From: Schlesneria paludicola DSM 18645
GTDB lineage: Bacteria > Planctomycetota > Planctomycetia > Planctomycetales > Planctomycetaceae
Length of the DNA stretch: 64,000 nucleotides
Direction: 5' to 3'
Assembly (NCBI GenBank): GCA_945876035.1
Contig: CAMCMU010000008.1
Coordinates: 1-64,000 of the forward strand
The notes under the pieces are model-generated. The model had not been told where the DNA came from. It worked only from the letters and a program-made list of their open reading frames with translations, and searched no databases. Positions 39,840 through 50,230 of this stretch are shown piece after piece (the stretch's first letter is position 1; every line of letters begins with the position of its first letter). The position numbers were made by a program, and so were the translations under genes.

Positions 39840-40739
39840 ATGGGATTCACCACAATGATCGAACTCGTGGAGTTGATTCAGTTGATTGGGTGCGTGATGT
39901 TCATTGCCGCAATGCGGTGGTTATCCACGCCCCAGTTTGCGAACCGTGGGAATCTCTGCAGTGCTGGTGCTCTCCTGCTGATCGTCGGGGTACTGCTGTG
40001 TTCCGGAAATTTCAAAGACGTCACTTGGATCGTCTTGGGCATGTTAGGCGGGATTGCAGGGGGATTCTGGATTGCGCAGCAGACCCAGTCGACCGCAATC
40101 CAACAACACGTTGTGCTCTTGAATGGATTTGGCGCGGGTGCCTCGCTCCTTGTCGCGGGTCTGGGGTTTGGCAGTAGCCCCCGGAACACCATAGAAGTCG
40201 TCGCCGCGGTCATTGCGGGTTTACTCAGTGCCGTGGGATTGTCAGGAAGTTTGACAGCATTTGCCAAACTGGAAAAGATGCCCATCGGTCGCAATCCGAA
40301 ATTTTCAGTTCAACACAGAATCACGGGCAGTCTACTCGCCGTCTGTCTTGTCGCCTCGTTATGGATCATTCTTCATCCTCAAGATGTCCTATTGTATTGG
40401 GTCATGGTGCTTGTGGCGTTGGTATTGGGTTACTTCCAGTTGGTCTTTATCGCTCGGAAAGACATGCCGATTGCGATCTCCGTGTTGAACGCATTTTCGG
40501 GATTTGCTGCGTCAGCGACGGGGATTCTGCTCTCCAACACGGGGCTCATCGTCGCCGGGGCCTTGGTTGGTGCCTCAGGTTTTGTCCTCACGGGAGTGAT
40601 CTGCAAGGCGCTGAACCGGGCGATCCGGGACGTGCTCTTCGGAGTCGGTAGTGATCACATTTTGGTTATCGCCAACGGTGAGGATCTCCCTCCACAGGAT
40701 CTTCCGCCGTTGGATGTCCTGCCACTGGATTCGTTGTAG
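39840..40739 (+). CDS. transhydrogenase beta subunit lacking the NADP-binding domain
   Basis: 299 residues; full PntB has about 460. The membrane domain is intact, with nine or so hydrophobic spans, the segment VVLLNGFGAGASLLVAG (Asn where E. coli PntB has the proton-path His91, a variant also seen in other lineages as I recall) and the end GVICKALNRAIRDVLFG, which in normal PntB marks the link to domain III. Instead of domain III only some 25 residues follow, with a proline/aspartate/leucine tail (DLPPQDLPPLD). The stop at 40737-40739 is followed by non-coding sequence, so this is not a simple frameshift that can be read through. A complete enzyme could not form from these two genes. Confidence 0.85.
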   Translation: MGFTTMIELVELIQLIGCVMFIAAMRWLSTPQFANRGNLCSAGALLLIVGVLLCSGNFKDVTWIVLGMLGGIAGGFWIAQQTQSTAIQQHVVLLNGFGAGASLLVAGLGFGSSPRNTIEVVAAVIAGLLSAVGLSGSLTAFAKLEKMPIGRNPKFSVQHRITGSLLAVCLVASLWIILHPQDVLLYWVMVLVALVLGYFQLVFIARKDMPIAISVLNAFSGFAASATGILLSNTGLIVAGALVGASGFVLTGVICKALNRAIRDVLFGVGSDHILVIANGEDLPPQDLPPLDVLPLDSL

Positions 40740-40953
40740 TGAATTGTCGCATCGCGGCTGACTCGGATTGATCAAACGATTTTTGAGATTCCATCGCCGC
40801 CGTGCTGCGATCCGTTTCGTGCTTTCGCTGTTAAAAAACAAACAGTGAAACGAGAATATGGGCCACCCAAGCGACTGTGACGCCGGAGCTTCTGGACGTC
40901 ACAAAATTCCTTGCCCAACAGATCGCCATTTTTCACCACAGATCGTCATTGCC

Positions 40954-43900
40954 ATGCAACGTGTTCGGTTCCGCTGGTTGCCCCTCTTCCGACTACTGGT
41001 TCTGGTGGCCAATCTGCATCACATCAAACTCGGACTCGCTCAAGTGAACGAGAGGCTCAACTTCAGTCGAGAGATCAAGCCCGTACTGTCAAACAATTGC
41101 TTCTTTTGTCATGGTCCCGATGCCAATGAACGCAAGGGAGGCTTGAACGGGTTACGGCTCGACACGGAATCCGGAGCGTTTGCGGATCAGGGAGGAACGT
41201 TTGCCGTCGTGAAGGGACAGCCGGAAAAGAGCGAGTTGGTACGCCGAATTTCTTCCGTCGATTCCACCGAGAAGATGCCTCCAGAAGCAACCGGCAAGCG
41301 GCTGACTGAACGCGAGATCCTGTTGCTCAAAGAATGGATCCAACAGGGCGGGAACTACACGGCGCACTGGTCGTATTCGAAGCCTGTTCGTCCGGACGTC
41401 CCCTGTGTGAAGCATCCGGAATGGGCCACGAATGACATCGATCGGTTTCTCTTTTCACGGTTAGAGCGTGAGGGGATGACGCCGCTGGCCGAAGCCGAGC
41501 GACACACGCTCATTCGCCGCGTGTCGCTCGACTTGACCGGTCTCCCGCCGACGTGGGCCGAAGTTCAAGCGTTCGTCAATGACGGGGATCCGAAGGCCTA
41601 CGAAAAGGTGGTCGATCGGCTGTTGCAGCAGTCGTCGTATGGTGAACATTGGGGCCACATGTGGCTTGATCTGGCACGCTATGCCGACTCGTCGGGCTAC
41701 GCGGACGACCCGTTACGCACGATCTGGCCTTTCCGCGATTACGTCATCAAATCGCTCAACGCCAACAAGCCCTTCGACCAGTTCACCATCGAACAGATCG
41801 CCGGCGACCTGTTGCCCTCGCCGACGGACGACCAAATCATCGCCACCGCCTTCCATCGCAACACACTGACAAACAGCGAAGGAGGAACGAACGACGAGGA
41901 GTTTCGGAATGCCGCCATCGTGGATCGTGTTAATACAACGATGGCCGTCTGGATGGGAACGACAATGGCCTGTGCTCAGTGTCACACGCACAAGTTCGAC
42001 CCAATCTCACAGGAAGAGTACTTCCGATTCTTCGCATTCTTCAACAACACCGACGACGCCGACCGGTTCGATGAGTCTCCGCTGCTGATGCGTTTCACGG
42101 AGAGTCAACTTCAGCAGCAATCGCAATTTCAAACTGAGATCGCCAGGCTGACACAGACGCTTGCCACGCCGACACCCGAACGGGTGGCCGGTCAAACGAA
42201 GTGGGAGCAGTCATTCCCATTCGACATCACGTGGCAGACGCCGCCGCCTGACAGCGCGGTCTCAACCGGCGGCAACCTGCTGACAATTTGCGGCGACTCA
42301 ATCATCACGGCCACCGCAGCGAAGACAGCCACGTATGTGATCGGCATTCCGCTCAACTCCTTGGAACCAACCGACGTCAAGGCCGTGCGACTTGAGGCGT
42401 TACCGGCTGACGTGTTGCCGGGGCAGGGGCCGGGATTTGCAGAAGGCAACTTCATCATTTCGAAAATCACCGCGGTGGTCGAGTTACCGGCGGCGATTCC
42501 ACAGGCAGGCCGGATCGTCCGCGACGTGAAGTTCGTCGCTGCTTTTGCGGATTACGAACAGCCGATGTTTGAAGTCAAGAATGTGATCGAGGGCAAAACC
42601 AATTCGGGCTGGGCTGTGGGTGGATCGCTGGGCCGAGCACACTCTTTGATCGCGATTGCCGCCGTGCCGGTCGAGGCCCCGGCGGGATCGAAGCTCGTGG
42701 TGACGATTGACCAGTCATCCAACCACGAGTCACACGTCCTCGGTAAGTTTCGTTTGAGTTGGACCAACCATAACCACGTTGCCGAGTTCGCGCAGACTCC
42801 TGCCGTAACCCTGGCCATTCTGAACATCCAATCGGACTTGCGGACCGACGCCCAGAAGAGCCAGCTGGCGAAGCACTACGTTTCGATCGCCCCAGAGCTG
42901 GAAACCGACAGATCTCGACTTGCGATGTTGACTCAGCAACTTGCGGAACTGAAGCCCGCGATGACTGTGCCGATCATGAAGGAACTTGCCGAGAATTTGC
43001 GTCGCAAGACTCAGATTCAGCATCGAGGCAACTTCCTAGACCTCGGTCAGGAAGTGACGGAGGGAATTCCCGCCACGTTCCATCCACTTCCTCAAGACGC
43101 TCCCAAGAATCGATTGACACTGGCGAGGTGGCTGATCGATTCCAATAACCCGCTGACGGCTCGGGTCATCGCGAATCGGTTTTGGGAGCAGATCTTCGGA
43201 ATCGGCATCGTCTCGACCAGCGAAGAGTTTGGTGCGCAGGGCGATCAGCCGTACCATCCTGAGTTGCTCGACTGGCTCGCCACAGAACTTGTCGCACGTC
43301 AGTGGGACATGAAGAGTTTTCTGAAGCTATTGGTTATGTCCGCGGCCTATCGCCAGTCGTCGATGGTGACACCCGAGTTGTACGAACGCGATCCGGAAAA
43401 TCGGTTGTTGGCTCGCGGCCCGCGTTTTCGTCTCTCCGCTGAAATGATCCGCGATCAGGCATTGGCACTCGCGGGATTGCTCAGCCCAAAGATGTACGGC
43501 CCGTCTGCCAAACCACCGCAACCGATCAGCGGCCTCACCGCGGCGTTCGGCAGCGGGATCGACTGGCAGACAAGTTCCGGCGAAGACAAATTTCGTCGCG
43601 GGCTGTACACCGAATGGCGACGCTCGAACCCGTACCCGTCGATGTCCACATTCGATGCCCCGAACCGAGAGGTCTGCACGGTTCGCCGTTCGCGTACGAA
43701 CACGCCGCTGCAAGCCCTTGTGACCCTCAACGACCCGGTCTACGTCGAAGCCGCTCAAGCCTTGGCCCGCCGCATCGCCGTGAGTGGTCTCGCCGTAGGT
43801 GACAAGGCGTTGTTTGCCTTCCGCCAAGTGACCTCTCGCAATCCGACCGACGAGGAATTAAACCGCCTTGTCAAACTGTTTGACGCCGCGCATGAGCAAC

Positions 43901-44046
43901 TCCAAAAACAGACTACCGAGGCTCAACAACTAGCCACCGAACCTCTTGGTCCTGCTCCGCACGGAGCGGAGATTTCTGAACTCGCGGCGTGGACAGTTGT
44001 CGGCAACGTTCTGTTTAATCTAGATGAAATGTTAATGAAACGCTGA
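40954..44046 (+). CDS. secreted PSCyt1/DUF1549/DUF1553 protein (planctomycete cytochrome c)
   Basis: 1030 residues. A signal peptide (RWLPLFRLLVLVANL) precedes a short cytochrome-like domain with the haem-binding motif CFFCH near residue 49 and an MPP segment that can supply the axial Met. DUF1549 follows, with the conserved CAQCH-TH near 340, then a 300-residue beta-rich middle region and DUF1553 with FWEQIFGIGIV and RRSRTNTPLQALVTLNDP. The architecture is typical of planctomycetes and pairs with DUF1501 proteins, as here with the next gene. The role is thought to be extracytoplasmic polysaccharide or electron-linked metabolism but is unproven. ATG at 40954 chosen for the signal peptide; no ribosome site is obvious. 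Confidence 0.93.
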   Translation: MQRVRFRWLPLFRLLVLVANLHHIKLGLAQVNERLNFSREIKPVLSNNCFFCHGPDANERKGGLNGLRLDTESGAFADQGGTFAVVKGQPEKSELVRRISSVDSTEKMPPEATGKRLTEREILLLKEWIQQGGNYTAHWSYSKPVRPDVPCVKHPEWATNDIDRFLFSRLEREGMTPLAEAERHTLIRRVSLDLTGLPPTWAEVQAFVNDGDPKAYEKVVDRLLQQSSYGEHWGHMWLDLARYADSSGYADDPLRTIWPFRDYVIKSLNANKPFDQFTIEQIAGDLLPSPTDDQIIATAFHRNTLTNSEGGTNDEEFRNAAIVDRVNTTMAVWMGTTMACAQCHTHKFDPISQEEYFRFFAFFNNTDDADRFDESPLLMRFTESQLQQQSQFQTEIARLTQTLATPTPERVAGQTKWEQSFPFDITWQTPPPDSAVSTGGNLLTICGDSIITATAAKTATYVIGIPLNSLEPTDVKAVRLEALPADVLPGQGPGFAEGNFIISKITAVVELPAAIPQAGRIVRDVKFVAAFADYEQPMFEVKNVIEGKTNSGWAVGGSLGRAHSLIAIAAVPVEAPAGSKLVVTIDQSSNHESHVLGKFRLSWTNHNHVAEFAQTPAVTLAILNIQSDLRTDAQKSQLAKHYVSIAPELETDRSRLAMLTQQLAELKPAMTVPIMKELAENLRRKTQIQHRGNFLDLGQEVTEGIPATFHPLPQDAPKNRLTLARWLIDSNNPLTARVIANRFWEQIFGIGIVSTSEEFGAQGDQPYHPELLDWLATELVARQWDMKSFLKLLVMSAAYRQSSMVTPELYERDPENRLLARGPRFRLSAEMIRDQALALAGLLSPKMYGPSAKPPQPISGLTAAFGSGIDWQTSSGEDKFRRGLYTEWRRSNPYPSMSTFDAPNREVCTVRRSRTNTPLQALVTLNDPVYVEAAQALARRIAVSGLAVGDKALFAFRQVTSRNPTDEELNRLVKLFDAAHEQLQKQTTEAQQLATEPLGPAPHGAEISELAAWTVVGNVLFNLDEMLMKR

Positions 44047-44096
44047 AGTCCTGTTGATCGCGCAGACAATGTTCCAATCCTGTGGAAGGCTTGCTC

Positions 44097-45548
44097 GTGA
44101 ATTTGAACTCCTGCACCTTGCAGCACATGACGCGACGTCACTTCCTCGAGCAGGGTCAGGTTGGCCTCGGAGCCGTAGCGTTAGGGGCGTTGATGAAACG
44201 GGACGGCTACGCTTCTGCGATATTCGATTCCAATCCGCTCGCGGCCAAGCAAGGGCACTTTACGGGGAAGGCCAAGCGGGTGATCTATTTGCACCTGACC
44301 GGGTCGCCTCCGCATCTGGACCTGTACGATTACAAGCCGGAATTGGTGAAGCACGATGGCGAACCGGCTCCCAATTCGTTCATTCAGGGGAAGCGATTCG
44401 CGTTCACGACCGGTGTGCCGAAGTTGTTGGGGACGCGACGTCAGTTCAAGCAATGCGGGGAGGGTGGCCTGTGGCTGTCGGATGCGATCCCGCATTTGCA
44501 GGGGGTGGCTGACCAGATCTGCGTGGTCAAGTCGATGTTTACAGAGCAGTTCAATCACGCTCCCGCGGAATTGCTGCTGTACACCGGATCGGCCCGCTCG
44601 GGACGGCCTTCGATGGGGTCGTGGGTCACGTATGGACTCGGCTCAGAATCCGATAATCTTCCCGGATTTGTGGTTCTAATTTCCAGCGGCGTGCAGCCCA
44701 ACGCTGGCAAAAATTCGTATGGCAGCGGCTTTCTGCCGTCGGTCTATCAGGGAGTGCAGTGCCGCTCGAAAGGTGATCCGGTGCTGTATGCTTCCGACCC
44801 GGCGGGAATGGACCGCGATTTGCGTCGAGCGAGTCTCGACGCGCTCCGCGATCTGAACGAGATCCAAGCCAAGGAACTCGGTCACCCCGAAACGCTGACG
44901 CGCATCGCGCAGTATGAGATGGCTTATCGGATGCAGACCTCAGTCCCAGATGTGATGGATATCACTCAGGAGACCAAGAAAACGCAGGAGGCTTACGGCG
45001 CGATGCCAGGCCAAGCGACCTTTGCCAACAACTGTCTCCTCGCCCGCCGACTGGTCGAAAAGGGAGTACGATTCGTGCAACTGTTTGATTGGGGCTGGGA
45101 TTTCCACGGCACCGGACCCAACGACGACATTCGCGACGGCCTGACCAAGAAATGTGCGACGGTGGATCGGCCCATTGCGGCACTCATCCAAGATCTCCAG
45201 CAACGCGGGTTGCTCGATGAAACGCTGATTGTCTGCAGTGGTGAGTTCGGTCGCACACCATTTCGCGAGGGCCGCACGTCCGGAGGCAGCATCCTCGGCC
45301 GCGATCACTTCCCCGACTGTTACTCAATCTTCCTCGCCGGGGGAGGCATCAAGGGAGGGTATTCACATGGCGAATCGGATGAGCTCGGCTTCAGCATCGC
45401 CAAAGATAAGGTTCACGTTCATGACCTGCAGGCGACGATCCTACACCAACTTGGCTTCGATCACACAAAGCTCAGTTACCGTTTCCAAGGCCGCGACTAT
45501 CGCCTGACCGATGTTCAGGGCAACGTCGTTCAGCAGATCATCTCTTAA
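44097..45548 (+). CDS. DUF1501 protein with Tat signal
   Basis: 483 residues of the DUF1501 family, related to the alkaline phosphatase/sulfatase fold. The N-terminus has the twin-arginine motif TRRHFLEQG followed by a hydrophobic stretch, so the folded protein is probably exported by the Tat system. Family marks: IYLHLTGSPPHLDLYDYKP, VVKSMFTEQFNHAPAELLLYTG, SGEFGRTP and HDLQATILHQLGFDH. The GTG at 44097 has GGAAGG seven bases upstream and gives the usual short lead before the Tat motif; an ATG at 44127 is also possible. It is cotranscribed with the PSCyt1 gene 50 bases upstream. Confidence 0.93.
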   Translation: MNLNSCTLQHMTRRHFLEQGQVGLGAVALGALMKRDGYASAIFDSNPLAAKQGHFTGKAKRVIYLHLTGSPPHLDLYDYKPELVKHDGEPAPNSFIQGKRFAFTTGVPKLLGTRRQFKQCGEGGLWLSDAIPHLQGVADQICVVKSMFTEQFNHAPAELLLYTGSARSGRPSMGSWVTYGLGSESDNLPGFVVLISSGVQPNAGKNSYGSGFLPSVYQGVQCRSKGDPVLYASDPAGMDRDLRRASLDALRDLNEIQAKELGHPETLTRIAQYEMAYRMQTSVPDVMDITQETKKTQEAYGAMPGQATFANNCLLARRLVEKGVRFVQLFDWGWDFHGTGPNDDIRDGLTKKCATVDRPIAALIQDLQQRGLLDETLIVCSGEFGRTPFREGRTSGGSILGRDHFPDCYSIFLAGGGIKGGYSHGESDELGFSIAKDKVHVHDLQATILHQLGFDHTKLSYRFQGRDYRLTDVQGNVVQQIIS

Positions 45549-45590
45549 CAGCGGCAGCCAGCGGGTCGATGGCAAACCGCGACGACTGCG

Positions 45591-48569
45591 TCACTCCCAA
45601 GCCAGTGGCTTGAGCCATGCGGCCTTCAGATCACAGAGCGTTGCGTCAATCAGCGACGCTCCCTCGATCGTCGTGATGCGTACGCTTCCGCTCGACGTGA
45701 CTTGACCGATCCGGTCCAGTGGCAATCCGGTGAACGCCGCTTCGAACTCCGCCGCCTTCAGTGGTTCAACCTCGAACACGAACCGAGTCGGACTCTCGGA
45801 GAAGAGCAGCACGGCGGGATCACTCAGGCCGGCCGATCTCGCGACCGGAGACAGATCAAGTTCGATACCGAGTCCCCCTGCAAACGCCATCTCAGCAGCG
45901 GCAGCGGCGAGCCCCCCTTCGCTGAGGTCGTGGCAACTGCGGACCAGACCGCTGATCATCGCGCGATGTACGGCAGCGAAGATCTGCGGTGCCTGAACGA
46001 GATCGACGTGCGGGACGGTGCCTCCGCGGAGTCCATTGACCAACGCGTAATGGCTGCCGCCCAGTTCATCGCGTGTGACGCCGACGAGATACAGTCGATT
46101 GCCCGCCTGTTTGAGGTCCATCGTGACGCACTGTCGCACGTCAGCGACTTGCCCAATGGCACTGATCAGTAATGAAGACGGAATGGCCACCGTGCGTTTC
46201 TCACCCGTGGTGGGATCGACATACGAGAACTCATTATTCAGGCTGTCCTTCCCGCTGATGAACGGAGTACCGAATGCGATGGCCGTGTCCTTACAACCGA
46301 GCGCCGCCCGCACGAGAGACCCCAACGTTTCAGGACGTTCCGTGTTGCCCCAGCAAAAGTTGTCGAGAATCGCGATCCGGCTCGGATCGGCTCCGACCGC
46401 CACACAGTTCCGCAGAGCCTCATCAATCGCCGCGGCAGCCATCCAGTACGGATCGAAGTCTCCATAGTGCGGGTTCATCCCGTTGGAGACCACGACGCCG
46501 CGTTGCGATGTCAGGTCGGGCCTGACGACGGCGGCATCCGAGGGTCCGTCACAGGCGACACCCACAAGCGGTTTCACAACGGAGCCTGCTTGGACCTCGT
46601 GGTCATACTGCCGAATGATCCACTCCTTCGAGCAAACATTCAACGAACCGAGAATGGCCGTGAGGGATTGTTGATGAGTGAGGGTTGAGGGTTGAACAGC
46701 CGTAGATGTCGATCGCCTTGTCAGTGGGTTCCCAGCTTGGGGGGAGAGGATTCGGCTGAGCGGGATTTCTTGAGGCGGCAGGTAGACGGCATCGCGTACG
46801 ACCGGCGGACGGCCATCGTGGAGGAATCTCATCGCCACGTCGCCGACAGTCTGGCCGTGATAGGTCAACTGCAGACGGCCTTCATTTCCGAACTGGCCGA
46901 TCGCGGACGCCTCCACTCCTTCCGCGGCGCACAAACTAAAAAACTCGTCCCACTTGTCGGGCGGCACCGAGAGGACCATTCGTTCCTGTGCTTCGCTGAT
47001 CCAGATCTCGGTGTAGGACAGGCCGGCATATTTCAGTGGACATTTCTCCAGCCAGACGACTGCACCAACGTGTTCGCCCATTTCGCCAACGGCCGAGCTG
47101 AAGCCGCCCGCACCGCAATCGGTGATGGCATTGTAGAGATTCTTGTCGCGGGCTTGGAGCACGACATCCAAGACCATCTTTTCCGTGACGGCGTTGCCGA
47201 TTTGAACAGCGCCACCCGAGATCGTTTCGCTTTCGTGAGTCAATTCGGCAGAAGAGAATGTCGCGCCGTGAATCCCGTCGCGGCCCGTGCGGCCTCCGAC
47301 CGCGACGATGAAATCGCCGGGATGGACTTCCTTCTCGACCTTGTCAACCGGAATCATCGCCGCAGTGCCGCAGTAGACCAGCGGATTGCCGAGATATCGT
47401 TCATCGAAGAAGACCGCGCCGTTCACCGTGGGGATTCCCATGCGGTTCCCATAGTCGCGGACGCCTGAAACGACTCCCTTCATCACGGCTTTTGGATGTA
47501 ACGTCCCCGGTGGCAGCGAATCGATCGGCGTCTCAGGCGGTGCGAAGCAGAAGACATCGGTGTTCAGGATCGGTTTCGCTCCAAGGCCCGTACCGAGCGG
47601 GTCGCGGATCACGCCGCCCAGACCCGTATTGGCACCGCCGTAGGGTTCGATTGCCGACGGATGATTATGTGTCTCGACTTTGAAGCAAACATGCTGCTGG
47701 TCGTCGAACTTCACGACACCGGCGTTATCTTTAAAAACGCTGACGCACCAATCGTCTTGGCCCAGTCGTCGTCGAATCTCGACCGTCGCGCCGAAGACGG
47801 TCTCTTTGAGCATGTTTTCGAAGAGACGTTCACCGTGTTCGTCGCGGTAACGAATGCGGCCCTTGAGGGTCTTGTGCGAACAGTGCTCGCTCCAAGTTTG
47901 AGCGACTGTTTCCAGTTCGATATCCGTCGGATCCCGCTGCTGATCGAGCCAGTGTTGCTGGATTGTCTGCATCTCGGCAAGGCTCAGATAGAGCTGACCC
48001 TGCTGGCTGAGATGCCTCAGAGCGTCGTCGTTCATCGTTCGAATGGGGACGATGCGCAATTCGAACGTGTACGTGCTTCCGGCTCCGATGGTGTCCATCT
48101 GGAGTGGGCCTGGGATGACGCGTTCAATGGCGTCGTTGGCGAGGACTCGCTTCGCCAACCGATCGAGATCGGCTGACGACGTGGAGGGATTGAACCAGTA
48201 CTTCCGCCCGGTGGCCACTGCCTCAACGTCGAAACCGAGATCGACGAGCGCCTTCTGAGTGCTCATTCCCACGTTGTCGGTGACACCCGGTTTGAAGAGA
48301 ACGTTGAGGATTGGCAAGCGTGACGAACCGGAGTTAGCGGTATCAATCCGGATCAATTGGAACGTTTCGACGACGGGATCAACGAGCAGTGTTTGTGCCG
48401 CTCGATGGAGCTCGGCCTCGGTGATCGAGGAGGATTGAAGCAGAAACGCGCGCGCACTCCGAACGTGTGTCACGGTCAATGCGCCGAGAGCCTGAGCCTC
48501 GTTGATCACACGAATGGCCTCGCGATCGATCTCCTGTACCGCAGGACAAATTTCCACTTCCCAAAGCAT
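45591..48569 (-). CDS. purL: phosphoribosylformylglycinamidine synthase, PurS-PurL fusion
   Basis: 992 residues; converts FGAR to FGAM in purine synthesis. The first 180 residues hold two PurS-like units (second: [29 protein letters not shown]), the rest is the two-copy PurL core with [47 protein letters not shown] and [10 protein letters not shown]. There is no glutaminase domain at the C-terminus, so the ammonia must come from a separate PurQ, not found in this window. It is longer than small PurL (about 740) and shorter than the large type (about 1290). ATG at 48569. tyrA lies 85 bases upstream on the same strand. Confidence 0.94.
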   Translation of the reverse strand: MLWEVEICPAVQEIDREAIRVINEAQALGALTVTHVRSARAFLLQSSSITEAELHRAAQTLLVDPVVETFQLIRIDTANSGSSRLPILNVLFKPGVTDNVGMSTQKALVDLGFDVEAVATGRKYWFNPSTSSADLDRLAKRVLANDAIERVIPGPLQMDTIGAGSTYTFELRIVPIRTMNDDALRHLSQQGQLYLSLAEMQTIQQHWLDQQRDPTDIELETVAQTWSEHCSHKTLKGRIRYRDEHGERLFENMLKETVFGATVEIRRRLGQDDWCVSVFKDNAGVVKFDDQQHVCFKVETHNHPSAIEPYGGANTGLGGVIRDPLGTGLGAKPILNTDVFCFAPPETPIDSLPPGTLHPKAVMKGVVSGVRDYGNRMGIPTVNGAVFFDERYLGNPLVYCGTAAMIPVDKVEKEVHPGDFIVAVGGRTGRDGIHGATFSSAELTHESETISGGAVQIGNAVTEKMVLDVVLQARDKNLYNAITDCGAGGFSSAVGEMGEHVGAVVWLEKCPLKYAGLSYTEIWISEAQERMVLSVPPDKWDEFFSLCAAEGVEASAIGQFGNEGRLQLTYHGQTVGDVAMRFLHDGRPPVVRDAVYLPPQEIPLSRILSPQAGNPLTRRSTSTAVQPSTLTHQQSLTAILGSLNVCSKEWIIRQYDHEVQAGSVVKPLVGVACDGPSDAAVVRPDLTSQRGVVVSNGMNPHYGDFDPYWMAAAAIDEALRNCVAVGADPSRIAILDNFCWGNTERPETLGSLVRAALGCKDTAIAFGTPFISGKDSLNNEFSYVDPTTGEKRTVAIPSSLLISAIGQVADVRQCVTMDLKQAGNRLYLVGVTRDELGGSHYALVNGLRGGTVPHVDLVQAPQIFAAVHRAMISGLVRSCHDLSEGGLAAAAAEMAFAGGLGIELDLSPVARSAGLSDPAVLLFSESPTRFVFEVEPLKAAEFEAAFTGLPLDRIGQVTSSGSVRITTIEGASLIDATLCDLKAAWLKPLAWE

Positions 48570-48654
48570 TCGGTTTCTCGGCGTTCTTGTCTGAGGAGGA
48601 ATTGACAGTCGGAGGCGAGATGACGTTCATTGGACCGACCGAAAAAAAACAGTT

Positions 48655-49515
48655 TTACGGATTGAGTGCCTCGCGTTTCGCGCGGCCTTCCTCCAGTAGT
48701 TGTTGCAGAATAGCTGTGTTTCCCAGCGTTAACGCCAAGCGGATGGATTCCAAACGATTTTGAACCGCGTCAATCCCGGCGACAACGTATTCGGAATTTT
48801 GTAGAAGAACTCCACTCCACAGCGCAGGATCTCCGGCCGCAATCCGTGTTGTATCCCGGAAGCCGGTTCCTGTAAAAAACCGTTTGTCCGGGGTGAGTGT
48901 TCCCGCCAAGGCCGCGGCCACGACGTGCGGTAGATGGCTGGTCATTGCCAACGTACGATCGTGCTCGTCGGGAGCCATGGTGACGGTGTTCATGCCGATC
49001 GATTGCCAGAATCGCTCGAGTCGATGAACCGGATCCTGTGCCGTGGAAGAATTCGGCGTGATCACACAAACCTTGCCCTCGAACAGTTGACCATCGGCCG
49101 CTTCGAAGCCATGCCGGTGCGAACCAGCGATCGGATGCGCTCCAATAAAGTTTGGAACGTCAGCCAGTGCCTTACAGATCGGTCCCTTCACACTGCCAGC
49201 ATCGGTGATCAGCAGCGAGGGGTCTGTAGGAGAACCCGAGAGCGCCTCTCGAACACCCTCCGCGATCCGTTCGACCGGCGTACAAAAGACAATCATGTTG
49301 GCGAGACGAACAACGGAGGCAATGTCCGTGAAACCGTCATCAATTAAACCCGCCTTTTTGGCCAACGCCAATCGCGAAGAATCTCGACCGACGCCAATCA
49401 CGCGGCATGTCGCCTTCCGCTGACGCAAAGCCGCCGCCAATGAACCGCCAATCAGTCCAACGCCGACAATGGCGACGGTCTCTTCCAACAACGACGAATG
49501 TGGTCTGTGTGGCAT
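48655..49515 (-). CDS. tyrA: prephenate dehydrogenase TyrA
   Basis: 286-residue enzyme of tyrosine synthesis (prephenate to 4-hydroxyphenylpyruvate, or arogenate to tyrosine). The NAD fold starts VAIVGVGLIGGSLAAAL; the substrate region has TDAGSVKGPI, GAHPIAGSHRHGFEAA with the catalytic His, and TMAPDEHDRTLAMTSHLPHVVAAAL. No chorismate mutase or ACT domain is present. ATG at 49515 lies nine bases after a TATAAT box, so the mRNA may be leaderless. Probably cotranscribed with purL 85 bases downstream. Confidence 0.93.
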   Translation of the reverse strand: MPHRPHSSLLEETVAIVGVGLIGGSLAAALRQRKATCRVIGVGRDSSRLALAKKAGLIDDGFTDIASVVRLANMIVFCTPVERIAEGVREALSGSPTDPSLLITDAGSVKGPICKALADVPNFIGAHPIAGSHRHGFEAADGQLFEGKVCVITPNSSTAQDPVHRLERFWQSIGMNTVTMAPDEHDRTLAMTSHLPHVVAAALAGTLTPDKRFFTGTGFRDTTRIAAGDPALWSGVLLQNSEYVVAGIDAVQNRLESIRLALTLGNTAILQQLLEEGRAKREALNP

Positions 49516-50230
49516 GGGGCCGCCATTATAGTCAGTCCTGACAACGAACTGAATCGAACGCCGGTCACAATAATCGTTGGCAGGGGATCCGGAACCGGAT
49601 CTCAGCGGATGGTCACGCGGCGTCAGCGCTTCCTGAACAGAGTCGATGCCGAGCCTGTCGAAAATTCTGGCCGAGAGATCGACGACCGATGAGGTACCAG
49701 AACTCGCGAGGCGAGTCATCGCAGCCACACACACGTTGTTTAGAGTTTACGGGAATACCGTAGTCGCGAGCACGCCCGTCGATTGAACGCGATGACCTTC
49801 GGTCAGTTCGTTCCTGAGTACGGCCGCAGGGACGTCAAGTCCCTTCCTGAAGTGTACCAGAATGCGATGGTCGCGGGGTGATAAATTCAAGCCGTCGAGG
49901 CCTGCTGACCACCATTTGGTGCCTCTTCATCCGCCTGATTTCGATGGTTTTGAGGCACACTCTCGGATTCCATCGGAGGCGGAGGATCCGGCTTGAGGAC
50001 GAAAAATTGAGATTGCCTTGTTCGTTGTGCACAAGAGTTTTAGGGATTCTGTCGTGTGAGTTGATGCGAGAGTCCGACGGACAATTTTGTCCGCTGCTCA
50101 ACGGCTACCAATCGCCGTCTACGGATATTGCTGGCATTTCCGTGTTGTTCAGTCGTACAATCCGAGTTACATCATGGATTGGCCTGAGCTCAAAAAACTC
50201 AATTTGTCACTCGACGAAAGGGGAGCCAGT
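49516..50230. other. intergenic between divergent tyrA and EF-G-2 genes
   Basis: About 715 bases. It holds the TATAAT box before tyrA and the ribosome site of the EF-G-2 gene. No domain-bearing frame seen. Confidence 0.5.
49525..49530 (-). promoter_or_regulatory. consensus -10 box before tyrA
   Basis: TATAAT on the minus strand, nine bases before the tyrA ATG. A start site seven bases downstream would leave a leader of about two bases. I see no good -35 box at 17 bases, so this is a candidate only. Confidence 0.4.
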
